A stretch of 64,000 nt of DNA from Allorhizobium borbori (GTDB lineage: Bacteria; Pseudomonadota; Alphaproteobacteria; Rhizobiales; Rhizobiaceae), in the NCBI RefSeq assembly GCF_014196535.1, contig NZ_JACIDU010000005.1, positions 80,225 to 144,224 of the forward strand, read 5' to 3'. Shown here in pieces: positions 39,630 through 48,125 of this stretch; position 1 is the first letter of the stretch, and every line of letters starts with the position of its first letter. The notes below the pieces were generated by a model. The model did not search any database and was not told the origin of the DNA. It saw only the letters and a list, made by a program, of their open reading frames with translations. The position numbers and the translations under genes were made by a program.

Positions 39630-42605
39630 TTACGCGGCGTTCCTTAGCCTAGCCGGAAAGCGGAGCGATCGAAATCCGTTCGGCATCTGATGTTCGGCAT
39701 CCCATGTGTAGATGCCGGTAAGGTTGATATGTTCCCAACTGAGCGGCGATATGTGTTTCAATAGAGTATTAGGAATGTCTCGCCCCGCTCGTTTCAGCTG
39801 TGTGACCGCGCGATCAAGATAAACCGTATTCCAGTGCACGATCGCACTGACGACGAGATTGAGCCCCGAGGCGCGGAAAGCTTGGCTTTCGAACGACCGG
39901 TCACGGATCTCGCCTCGCTCGTGGAAGAACACAGCGCGTTTCAGCTTATGGGCGGCCTCTCCCCTGTTGAGACCGGCTTGGCATCTCCGCCGCAATGCCG
40001 GACTTGAGTACCATTCGATCATGAAGAGCGACCTTTCGATACGGCCGAGTTCGCGGAGCGCCCTCGCGAGATGGCTTTGCTTCGGAGATGCGGACAGCTT
40101 CTTCAGGATCGTAGACGGTACCACGGACCGCGTCGTGATCGACGCCGCGAGATGCAGCAGATCGTCCCAATGGTCGAGAATCAGGGCGGTGTTGATCGGC
40201 GCCCCGATATGGTTCGACAGGGTTGGATATGCATCGCTCCTCTCGAACGTGTGGAACTTCCGGTCTTTGAGATTGCGCAGTCGCGGTGAGAACCGCTTTC
40301 CGATCAAGGCGAACAGCCCGAAGATATGATCACTGGCACCGCCCGTGTCGGTAAAGTGTTCCTGAATGTCGAGCACCGTGTCCTGGTCGAAGAGCCCATC
40401 GAGCACATAGGCCGCCTCGCTTTCGGTCGGACTGATGGGCAAAATGCCGAAGTAGCCGTACTGATCTGATAGATGGCTATAGAATTTCGTCCCGGGTTCG
40501 CTGCCGTAGTGCAAATTGATGTCGCCGCGCTTTGCGGCTCGGTCACTCGCACGAAAAAATTGGCCATCTGACGATGACGTTGTGCCATTGCCCCAAAGGC
40601 GGGAATGCGGATGCTGGGTGTGGACATCGGTGATGCACGCTTGCGCCGCGCGGTAGGTCTCCGATCGGGCATGGAATGTGCGCATCCACCCAATCTGGTG
40701 AGCGCTGATCCCCTTGGATGCGCCCGCCATTCGCTTTGGGCCGAGGTTCGTCGCATCGGCCAGTACACCAGCGAGCATGGCAGAGACATTTTTCGGGATG
40801 TCGCCGGTACGAACATGCGTGAAGTGATCCGCAAAGCCGGTCCATTCATGCACTTCCCTTAACAAGTCGGGAACCTCGACCAACGGATACATATCGCTGA
40901 TCTCGGCATTCAGTTCCTCTGCTGCCACGGGGACTTCGCCGACGGTTGGTGTGACGATCAACGTTCCGGCCTCAAGACGAACTCCTTCGAGCTTTCCGGA
41001 TCGTGCTCTGTGCGCAAGACGCTGCAGGTTGAACTCGAGCATCTGGCACGCTTCAGCAAGCCACTGCGCGCCGTCGCCTTGGACCCCCAAACCGAGACGA
41101 TCTTCTTCCTTCATCGTGATGAATGTCGACCGCGGCATCAGATGCTCGTCAATCGGCCGGAAAGATCGGCTGCCGTCGACCCAAATGTCCGCAGATCTAA
41201 GCCGGTCTCGCAAAGCCGCTAGCGTGGCGATCTCGTAGAGACGGCGATCAGGTTTCCCTTGTTCGAAGATAAGCCGTCGATCAGTTTGGCTGAGATGGGT
41301 GAGCGGCACGCGATCAGGGAGTGTCCGCCGCTTCTCGGCATAAAGCCGTTTCAGCAGCGCAATTGCCGCCAGAAGCGGGTCGTGGCGATGCGCCGAGCGA
41401 AACGTGAAGGCCTGAAGAAATGCACCAATGTATTTGTGGACGGTCGCGTATTGTTCGGCTGCCACGGTCAACGGCGGTGCCTCGTTGTCGTCGACCATCG
41501 ACTCAAGCTCAGGCTTCATCCGAAGCAACCGGTCCCAACCGACTTTTTGGTCGAGAACATCCAATGCGTTCCGACCATGGTCGTTGGCGGACTGTAGTGC
41601 GGTGATCGTATCTAGAAACATGCGCAGCGCTTTGGCGGTATTCGCCCTGCAGTCCATCTGTCGCTGCTTCTTTCGATTGTTGGCTTGCGAGAACAATTTA
41701 CCCATCAGCTTGATGAACATCGTCACCGCATCGTCCGTGAGCTTCTGGCAAAGCTTGATGACTTGGGCCACGATCAGAGCGTGGCGACGGCTGGCGTTGA
41801 AGTCGTTGGCAAGCCAAGCCGGCGTTGCGTTGCCCTCCCGGATCATCTGGTCCCACCGTCCGGATGACACGCGCGCCTGCAGTTCCGGATCGATCTCCAG
41901 CCGCCGCAGAAAGGCTATCCGCTCGGTCAGCCCGACGAGGTTCGACGCGGCCGGCGCTTCTGGTGCCGAACGCAGCCAATGAAAGCGGGTCTGGCCGATC
42001 GACGGGTCAACCTCTAACAGCCTATCCAGTGATTGAAGCCTATCGAGTGGGATGTCTTCAATCAGGGTTCTTTCTGCTCGCCGCCGGGCTATGGCACGGC
42101 CGGCAAGGCCGATGCGTTCGATCGTGTCGATCGCCGGCAGAAGAGCGCCGCGTTCGCGAAACGCGGCGACAGTCGAACTGGCTATCGCAGCACCGTCGTC
42201 GGACAAGGTCGCCGCTTGAATTGCCGCCAATAGCGCGGCGCGGCGATCTTGCAGCGTCGCGCTTCTCGTATCCAGATACACCATTAGCCGCGCCATATGA
42301 TCCCGACGGGTTTCTTCGCGGCGTGCATAGAGGGCAAATTCGTCTGGAGCGGCGCCGATCTGATCAGCAACATACTTCAGCATGGCGCGAGGCGGAGTTT
42401 CTTCTGCTCCAAGCACTCGACCCGGGTATCGCATTAGACATAGCTGGATGGCGAAGCCGAGCCGATTGTGATTACGTCTCCGCAGTTCAATCTCCAGGCG
42501 ATCCGCCAATGACAACGAATAGTGTCGGATTAGGTTATCCTCGTCGACTGGTATGTCGACAAGCTTCCGGCGATCTTGATCTTTAAGAAGCTTGCGCTTT
42601 GCCAT
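39630..42605 (-). CDS. tnpA: Tn3-family transposase TnpA
   Basis: A 991-residue transposase, close to the usual Tn3 TnpA length, so probably intact. The N terminus has the DNA-binding opening KRKLLKDQDRRKLVDIPVDE and DNLIRHYSLSLADRLEIELR, both typical of the family. The catalytic triad is placed by the usual blocks: first Asp in VLADATNLGPKRMA near residue 650, second Asp in SSSDGQFF near 725, and Glu in GLNRGEAAHKLKRAV near 890. It would carry out replicative transposition, joining donor and target. ATG at 42605 (MAKRKLLK) is chosen over the upstream frame. Confidence 0.95.
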   Translation of the reverse strand: MAKRKLLKDQDRRKLVDIPVDEDNLIRHYSLSLADRLEIELRRRNHNRLGFAIQLCLMRYPGRVLGAEETPPRAMLKYVADQIGAAPDEFALYARREETRRDHMARLMVYLDTRSATLQDRRAALLAAIQAATLSDDGAAIASSTVAAFRERGALLPAIDTIERIGLAGRAIARRRAERTLIEDIPLDRLQSLDRLLEVDPSIGQTRFHWLRSAPEAPAASNLVGLTERIAFLRRLEIDPELQARVSSGRWDQMIREGNATPAWLANDFNASRRHALIVAQVIKLCQKLTDDAVTMFIKLMGKLFSQANNRKKQRQMDCRANTAKALRMFLDTITALQSANDHGRNALDVLDQKVGWDRLLRMKPELESMVDDNEAPPLTVAAEQYATVHKYIGAFLQAFTFRSAHRHDPLLAAIALLKRLYAEKRRTLPDRVPLTHLSQTDRRLIFEQGKPDRRLYEIATLAALRDRLRSADIWVDGSRSFRPIDEHLMPRSTFITMKEEDRLGLGVQGDGAQWLAEACQMLEFNLQRLAHRARSGKLEGVRLEAGTLIVTPTVGEVPVAAEELNAEISDMYPLVEVPDLLREVHEWTGFADHFTHVRTGDIPKNVSAMLAGVLADATNLGPKRMAGASKGISAHQIGWMRTFHARSETYRAAQACITDVHTQHPHSRLWGNGTTSSSDGQFFRASDRAAKRGDINLHYGSEPGTKFYSHLSDQYGYFGILPISPTESEAAYVLDGLFDQDTVLDIQEHFTDTGGASDHIFGLFALIGKRFSPRLRNLKDRKFHTFERSDAYPTLSNHIGAPINTALILDHWDDLLHLAASITTRSVVPSTILKKLSASPKQSHLARALRELGRIERSLFMIEWYSSPALRRRCQAGLNRGEAAHKLKRAVFFHERGEIRDRSFESQAFRASGLNLVVSAIVHWNTVYLDRAVTQLKRAGRDIPNTLLKHISPLSWEHINLTGIYTWDAEHQMPNGFRSLRFPARLRNAA

Positions 42606-42751
42606 CGCCCGACTCCATTGATGAGCAATCTGCTCGAAGCGTTGTCGAGTCGGGCCGGACAGAGAAATCAAAATTGGCGCATGTCGGTGGCAATCCACAG
42701 AGATCGGATGTTGCACATCGGATCTACGGCATCGTTCCGGTTTCGTTCGAC

Positions 42752-42789
42752 CTTAGCGTACGATTTCGGACTGCTCTTGTTCCGACCCC
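42752..42789. repeat. Right terminal inverted repeat of the Tn3 element
   Basis: 38 bp, ends CTGCTCTTGTTCCGACCCC. Identical to the repeat at 59-96 of the left copy. Confidence 0.95.
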
Positions 42790-43495
42790 AGCACGGCTGC
42801 ATCCTCGGCATGAAAGCCATCCAACCTCTCTGTCAGGAACCGGACCACCTGGCGTTTGGAGATCGCGACACCAACGTCGTTCAGAAACGTCGTCATTCGC
42901 CGCGTCGTGACCTGCCCATGCACATGCAGCATCAGACAAAACCGCCGCAGATTGGGCCCAAACCCGCCTCGTATCCCCGCAGGCAGCGGCGCGATGATGG
43001 TGTCTCCCTCCGGCGTCCCCCAGCATTCCCGCCGGTAACGAACCACCTCGACCCTGAGCACCAGATCCCGGACAAAACAGTCCTTGTAGCCCTTGAAGCG
43101 CGATCCCGGCGGTACACTGACAGGCAGCACCTCTTCACGCGTTACCCGCTTTGTATCGTTCTTCGGCCCGCGCGGCCGGGGTGCCGGATCCTGGCCGGTG
43201 AGCATCTTGTCACCCGTTGCCTTTTCCATCCCCGACGGTCTGAAGGGTGGGCGCGGCGGCAGGTTTTTCAGCCGCGCAATCTCGTCACGCAGAGTTGGTT
43301 GTCGACCTTCAGTCGGGTGTTTTCCAGCCTGAGCTGATCGTTCTCATCCGCAAGCCTCTGGTTTTCGGTCTCGAGCTTTTCAATCCGGGCGTCTGCCCGA
43401 TCAGCGCGCTCCACCAGACCGGTCACGAGCTCTCGCAACGCTTTCAGCGAAAGCGTGTCGGCATGCTCAACCATGGGAAGGCGCCGCTTCGTCAT
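42790..43495 (-). pseudogene. IS66-like transposase, 5' part, frameshifted and cut by Tn3
   Basis: The reading begins MTKRRLPMVEHADTLSLKAL at 43495 with a coiled coil (KLETENQRLADENDQL), then breaks at 43291-43294, where an extra two bases (AGAG in place of AG) cause a frameshift. Skipping them restores RDEIARLKNLPPRPPFRP and the core (GYKDCFVRDLVLRVEVVRYR, AGIRGGFGPNLRRFCLMLHV, SKRQVVRFLTERLDG), typical of an IS66-like transposase. The gene stops at the Tn3 right end. Its remaining part should lie left of the other Tn3 copy, before this window. Confidence 0.85.
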
Positions 43496-43557
43496 GAAAG
43501 AAGAATCTCATGATTTGCAGAAAACAGGAATCCCTCCTGCCACCGGATTTGCTCCAG
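43300..43557. repeat. Inverted repeat copy A (IS66-like start region)
   Basis: The start of the IS66-like gene and its upstream 62 bp (to GCTCCAG at 43551-43557) are found again, inverted and with some substitutions, at 58721-58972. Both copies keep the phrase TGATTTGCAGAAAACAGGAA on opposite strands. Together they bracket the DUF1612 gene and the whole sugar operon. Confidence 0.8.
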
Positions 43558-44655
43558 GTACTGATGCGGCCAGCTTTCGACGCTGGCACCGCGCTCACCC
43601 ATCTCGACGAGCGCATCGCCCGTTCACCGGTCGGCGCAGGCTTCCTGGAGCGCTCCCACTTTGTCGACGCCTGTGCGTCGCTGTGGATCGATGGCGAACT
43701 CGTCCATCTCGAGGACCTCGTCCTCCACGACGCGTTTCGCGATATCCGCACCCCGACCCACGAACTGACCATCGCCCGCGACGTTCTTCGCACCCGCCGG
43801 CGGATGTCCGGGCAGTCGCCGGACTGGGCACTTTCGGCCGAGGGTATTCGCACGTTGCGGCAAACCGCAGAAATCACGCCGGTCGGGCCTGATGAGGCGG
43901 AGGCGGTCGGCACCATCAGGCGCGTGGTCGCGACCGAACAGGAAGGGGAGGGGGAGGATGACGACGACGTCGGAAATCTCCCCGGTATCGATTACGCCGC
44001 CATCGATGCGGTGCTCGCCCGATCGGAGGCTGCTATCGAAAGTGCCAAACGACCTGGCCGTGGCAGCATTCAAGATAAAGATCCGATGATTTACGATCTC
44101 GACTGGGACGAGGATGCCCGGCTCGACGAATGGCGCGGCGTGCTGCGGCAGGCGGAACACCTGCCGGCAGTACTTCAGGCTATCGTTGCCCTCGATGCCT
44201 GGAACGAGCTTTCCGTCCTGCAGCATGCGCCCTGGCTTGGTCGGCTGCTTGCTGCATCAATCCTACGGGAAGCTGGCATCACCACCGGCGCGCATCTCGC
44301 CGCCATCAATCTTGGCCTGAAAACCATTCCCGTCGATCGGCGCCGGCATCGCGACCGGGAAACCCGGCTGCTTGCCATCGCCCACGGCTTCTTGGCGGCC
44401 GCAGAGATCGGCATGAAAGAGCATGACCGCCTGGCGTTGGCTCGTCAGATGATGGAACGCAAACTGGCGGGAAGACGAACGTCGTCAAAGCTGCCGGAAC
44501 TGGTCGAGCTGGTCATGGCGAAGCCGTTGGTGTCGGCCGGGATGGTGGCGAAAACGCTCGACATGACGCCGCAGGCGGCGCGGCGGATCGTTTTGGAACT
44601 GGGCCTACGCGAGATGACCGGGAGGGGGAGGTTTCGGGCGTGGGGGATATTGTGA
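43510..44655 (+). CDS. RHE_PE00001 family protein (DUF1612 with HTH)
   Basis: A 381-residue protein of the RHE_PE00001/DUF1612 family, common near IS66-like elements on rhizobial replicons. Residues 25-110 carry the typical [20 protein letters not shown] and [19 protein letters not shown] blocks; an acidic stretch ([10 protein letters not shown]) lies near 145; the C-terminal 60 residues hold a helix-turn-helix ([20 protein letters not shown]). The function is unknown, but DNA binding is likely. The first 16 residues are encoded within the inverted repeat and may not be native, so the true start could be later. Confidence 0.82.
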   Translation: MICRKQESLLPPDLLQVLMRPAFDAGTALTHLDERIARSPVGAGFLERSHFVDACASLWIDGELVHLEDLVLHDAFRDIRTPTHELTIARDVLRTRRRMSGQSPDWALSAEGIRTLRQTAEITPVGPDEAEAVGTIRRVVATEQEGEGEDDDDVGNLPGIDYAAIDAVLARSEAAIESAKRPGRGSIQDKDPMIYDLDWDEDARLDEWRGVLRQAEHLPAVLQAIVALDAWNELSVLQHAPWLGRLLAASILREAGITTGAHLAAINLGLKTIPVDRRRHRDRETRLLAIAHGFLAAAEIGMKEHDRLALARQMMERKLAGRRTSSKLPELVELVMAKPLVSAGMVAKTLDMTPQAARRIVLELGLREMTGRGRFRAWGIL

Positions 44656-45236
44656 ATGCCGCGCACGCACTGCGGCATCCGTGTCCCGCGCTTACTAGGC
44701 GCACAACTACCACCATGGAACGGTCAAGCCGCGTTTACCGCTGCGACAAATTGGTCAGGGAACGGGGCGGTCCTGATAGCGTGTCACCTGTGCCGTGACA
44801 TACTCGGCTTTGTGAAGCATCTGATTAAGATTCGGAATGCCGCCGGAATTGAAATCGACGGTGCTAGGCAGCGTTCCAGCATCGTCGCCCAAAACCCACC
44901 CCCCCTGGTGTCCACCCCATTCTCGCTTTCCTTAAGGCGCTCTGATTCTGCCGAACTGTCGCATGGCCGAAAGCAGGCGCGACAGCCGCCAAATTCGACC
45001 ATGCGGCATAATCCCGCTTACGGCATGATGAGGAATTTCGTGTACGGACGTGCGATTGAACATTGTCGTCTGCGCCTTTGCAGCCTGTTGCCGCGACGTA
45101 AAGTCGTGAAGGCGGGTAGGTATTTACGAAGTGGCGCCTTCAGAGATTGAGGATGAGGCTTTCAGGCGCTTTAACCCGCCTCAGGAGCAGGCGTGTTGCC
45201 GGTCATCATGGTCGTGGTCAGGTTTCCTTGTCTGGT
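44656..45236. other. Intergenic region, no clear gene
   Basis: About 580 bp between DUF1612 and the LacI gene. A rightward frame (44656-45150) and a leftward one (44784-45002) are open but show no domain, no ribosome site and odd composition. They may be decayed mobile-element DNA. Nothing more can be supported. Confidence 0.4.
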
Positions 45237-46247
45237 TTACCCTGACGTCACCGCGCTATGTGGTTCTCTCGTCGTATTTCTGACGACGAGATGCGTTGCA
45301 ATCATGTGTCGCAGATCGGCGTGTTTGCTGGTTTGCAGCATTTCGAGCAGCAGGGCTATCGCGGCTTGTCCGGCCTCGGAAGACTGGCTTGAAATAGAGG
45401 TCAACGCTGGATAGGTGACTGAGCCGAGCACATCGTCACAGCCGATCAGGCTGAAGTCGGCTGGAACCGAAATTCCCCGTTCAGCCAGCCCGGTCAACAC
45501 GCCCTGGGCTGTGAGATCGTCAAAGGCGATTCCGGCTGTTGCGCCGGTTGCCAACATGGCTTCGACCGCCTTGCGGCCCGATTCAAAATCCGGGCGCAGT
45601 GTGGGAACCGTTGCGGTTTCAACGCCGAGGGCAAGAGCGGTTTTATCGAATGCTTCCTGTCTCTGGCGGTTGGACCATGAAACCGGTGGGCCGCTGATAT
45701 AGACCATCTTGCGGTGATGCAGTTTCGCAAGATGCGTGACGGCTTCCGCAACGCCCACCGAACTGTCGATAAGCACGCTGGAGATGCCGGGAATATCACG
45801 ATTGATCAGGACGAGGGGCAGTTTCTCGGCATGGGCCCAGATACGCTCATCGGAGAGACGGGGAGAGGCGAGTATAAGCCCCTCGACCTGGCCTGTGAAA
45901 CGACCGATGAGCTGATCCTCCTTCTCTCCGTTTTCTTCGGTGTTGCCGAGAAAGATACAGAAATTGGCACTATCCGCCTGCATCTGCGCAGCCCGGATCA
46001 TGGGCGGGAAGAACGGATTGGCAATATCGGGCACTATGAGGGCGATGTTGCCATACCGCCCCGTGCTGAGTGCGCGGGCGGTATGGTTGGGGCGATAGCC
46101 GAGTTGATCGGCCGCCGCCATGATTCGGTTGACTGTTTCGGGACTGAGCATTTCGGGCCGGGTGAACGCACGAGAAACGCTTGATCTGGCCACGCCGGCG
46201 GCGTCCGCCACCTGGCTGATCGTTACGCCTTTGATGTGTTTGCTCAT
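45237..46247 (-). CDS. LacI-family transcriptional regulator
   Basis: A 336-residue regulator divergent from the sugar operon. Residues 5-55 are the LacI helix-turn-helix and hinge (VTISQVADAAGVARSSVSRA, then NRIMAAADQLGYRPN). Residues 62-330 form the periplasmic-binding-like effector domain (IALIVPDIANPFFPPMIRAA; FSLIGCDDVLGSVTYPALTS). It probably represses the operon at 46563-58770 through the perfect palindrome at 46463-46480. ATG at 46247 (MSKHIKGVT) is preferred to one 45 bp upstream. Confidence 0.92.
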   Translation of the reverse strand: MSKHIKGVTISQVADAAGVARSSVSRAFTRPEMLSPETVNRIMAAADQLGYRPNHTARALSTGRYGNIALIVPDIANPFFPPMIRAAQMQADSANFCIFLGNTEENGEKEDQLIGRFTGQVEGLILASPRLSDERIWAHAEKLPLVLINRDIPGISSVLIDSSVGVAEAVTHLAKLHHRKMVYISGPPVSWSNRQRQEAFDKTALALGVETATVPTLRPDFESGRKAVEAMLATGATAGIAFDDLTAQGVLTGLAERGISVPADFSLIGCDDVLGSVTYPALTSISSQSSEAGQAAIALLLEMLQTSKHADLRHMIATHLVVRNTTREPHSAVTSG

Positions 46248-46458
46248 GCAGCTTCGTTCGCTTTCCCGATCGGCGAGGAGCGCCGGATACATCTTGCTGT
46301 CATCGTCTGCCGCAACAGGTCAGAGGACATACGGGCATGGCCCGCTTTCTCCTGAAGCAGAGGAACAGTTCCGCCTGTACCCACATTACGGCTTTGATTT
46401 TATCGCCTAGCACAAATCTCACATATTCATCAATTCCGGTAAAATGCAGTTTTGATAC

Positions 46459-46487
46459 TTGACATGCAACCGGTTGCATGAAAACTT
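46459..46487 (+). promoter_or_regulatory. Promoter and LacI-type operator of the sugar operon
   Basis: CATGCAACCGGTTGCATG (46463-46480) is a perfect 18 bp palindrome with the central CG usual for LacI-family sites. It overlaps TTGACA (46459-46464), a good -35 box; the -10 lies in the AT-rich AAAACTTTTT that follows and is less clear. A bound regulator would block RNA polymerase. The operon start codon lies 83 bp downstream. Confidence 0.88.
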
Positions 46488-46562
46488 TTTGCCATGAAAG
46501 GCCCGAGCGGACAAGCGGCTTCCGAAGTCGTCGGGTTTTAAACCTTGCAGTGGAGAAAAGCC

Positions 46563-47351
46563 TTGACGTCCCAAGATCCCAGCCGTCCCGAACCGGTTGC
46601 CTGCCGCACCTTTGGCCGGCTTTCTGTCGAAGCTTTTGCAACACGAGCTCAGATGGGAGCCGCTGCCGCGGGCGACGTGGCGGGTGCTTTGATCGAGCGT
46701 CTGAAAGAGCGCGGTGCTGTGCGGATGATTTTCGCGGCAGCACCCAGCCAGTCCGAGATGCTGTCTTGTCTTTGCGCCACGCCGGGTATCGACTGGTCGC
46801 GTGTGACTGCGTTTCACATGGACGAATATATTGGTCTTCCCCCCGCATCTCCTGCTCGTTTTTCCAATTGGCTGGAGCAGAACCTCTTTGCCAAAGTGGG
46901 TTTTGCTGCCGTTCATAAATTGCAGCCGGATGCTGACGCTGCGGCGGAAGCCGTTCGCTACACGACCCTTTTGAACGAGGCGCCGATCGATTTCGTATGC
47001 TTCGGCATCGGCGAAAACGGCCATGTTGCTTTTAATGATCCGCCCGTCGCCGATTTCGATGACCCGGAGGACGTCAAGATTGTCGAGCTTGACGAGGTTT
47101 GCCGCACGCAGCAGGTGAATGACGGGTGTTTTCCCGATTTCGATGCGGTGCCGTCACGGGCGCTGACGTTGACTGTTCCACGTTTGTTGCGGGCAGATCG
47201 CATGTTCTGCGTCGTGCCTGGCTCCACCAAGCGTGCAGCCGTGCGTGACACGCTTTATGGCCCCGTCGATACGGCTTGCCCGGCCAGCATCCTGAGAGAG
47301 CGTGGCACTTGCACGCTTTATATTGACAAGGATTCCAACCCCGATGTCTGA
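46563..47351 (+). CDS. nagB: Glucosamine-6-phosphate deaminase-like protein
   Basis: A 262-residue sugar isomerase/deaminase that converts glucosamine-6-phosphate to fructose-6-phosphate and ammonia. Blocks seen: FHMDEYIGLP, with the conserved Asp, near residue 80; GIGENGHVAFNDPP near 138; and a Lys-rich C-terminal part (VPGSTKRAAVRDTLYGPVD). TTG at 46563 is chosen because GGAG precedes it by seven bases; a TTG at 46545 is possible. It is the first gene of the operon and overlaps the next by 8 bp. Substrate range could include related hexosamine phosphates. Confidence 0.85.
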   Translation: MTSQDPSRPEPVACRTFGRLSVEAFATRAQMGAAAAGDVAGALIERLKERGAVRMIFAAAPSQSEMLSCLCATPGIDWSRVTAFHMDEYIGLPPASPARFSNWLEQNLFAKVGFAAVHKLQPDADAAAEAVRYTTLLNEAPIDFVCFGIGENGHVAFNDPPVADFDDPEDVKIVELDEVCRTQQVNDGCFPDFDAVPSRALTLTVPRLLRADRMFCVVPGSTKRAAVRDTLYGPVDTACPASILRERGTCTLYIDKDSNPDV

Positions 47352-48123
47352 CACGATCCGGATTGACGCCGACGCTTTGTGCGAAGGCTATTTTGCTTCG
47401 ACGCAGGATTTGATGCGCCGGGTTCTTGCTGAAGAGGCGTCCGCACTCGATGCAGCCGCTGCGAAACTGGCTGATCAGGTTGCCGGCGACAGGTTGATTC
47501 ACATTTTCGGGCCGGGCGGGCATTCCAATCTTGCTTCGCAGGAAGTGTTCTTCCGCGCAGGTGGCCTGATGCATGTCAGCGCCATTCTTGACGAGGGAAC
47601 CCTGCTCTCTAACGGAGCCTTGCGCTCCATGGCCATAGAGCGCCTGCCTGGATACGGGAAGATTGTCATCGCCGACCAGCGCCTTGACGAGCACTCGCTT
47701 CTTATTCTGGTCAATGCCTATGGTATCAATGCGGCCCTGATCGATGCCGCGCTGGAAGCGCGGCGGCGTGGCGCCTTTATTATTGGTGTCAGTTCCCGCC
47801 AGCATGCCGCAGGAACCGCGCCGGATCATCCGGCACGTCACCCAACGCGCCAGAACCTGCATGACATCGTGGATATCGCCATCGACACCAAGGTGCCGAT
47901 CGGCGATGCGGTGGTGCAGATGCCGGGAATGACTGAGAATATTTCAGCGATTTCCACCTTTGCCAACGCCTTTACGCTCAATTGTCTCGTTATCCGCACC
48001 GTTGCCAAACTCGTGGAACGCGGTATCGAGCCGCCGGTGTGGCGCAGCGGAAATGCTCCGGGTGGCGATGAAGCCAATGGCCGCTTCATCTCGCGCTTTC
48101 AGGGGCGGGTAAAGGCGCTCTGA
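47344..48123 (+). CDS. SIS-domain sugar isomerase-like protein (UPF0309-like)
   Basis: A 259-residue sugar isomerase (SIS) domain protein. HIFGPGGHSNLASQEVFFRA near residue 55 is the phosphosugar-binding loop with flanking Ser/Thr, and AFIIGVSSRQHAAGTAPDHP near 140 is the second Ser-rich loop. UPF0309-type members are found in amino-sugar operons and may bind or isomerise a phosphorylated sugar. Here it lies between nagB-like and nagA genes. ATG at 47344 (MSDTIRI) overlaps the stop of the previous gene. Confidence 0.8.
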   Translation: MSDTIRIDADALCEGYFASTQDLMRRVLAEEASALDAAAAKLADQVAGDRLIHIFGPGGHSNLASQEVFFRAGGLMHVSAILDEGTLLSNGALRSMAIERLPGYGKIVIADQRLDEHSLLILVNAYGINAALIDAALEARRRGAFIIGVSSRQHAAGTAPDHPARHPTRQNLHDIVDIAIDTKVPIGDAVVQMPGMTENISAISTFANAFTLNCLVIRTVAKLVERGIEPPVWRSGNAPGGDEANGRFISRFQGRVKAL

Positions 48124-48125
48124 CC

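Larger units (their letters stand above)
39574..42789 (-). mobile_element. Tn3-family transposon, TnpA only (3216 bp)
   Basis: The element is bounded by 38 bp terminal inverted repeats (39574-39611 and 42752-42789) that differ at one position and begin with GGGGTC, the Tn3-family signature. It codes only for TnpA; just 146 bp lie between the tnpA start and the right repeat, so there is no resolvase. Without a resolvase, cointegrates made by replicative transposition would persist. The left flank is CCTGC, repeated inside the other copy at 97-101. The right flank is AGCAC (42790-42794) and lies in an IS66-like transposase gene. Confidence 0.92.

Noticed and set aside
44656-45150. A 164-codon frame after DUF1612
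   Set aside because: No domain, no ribosome site, mixed composition; probably decayed sequence.
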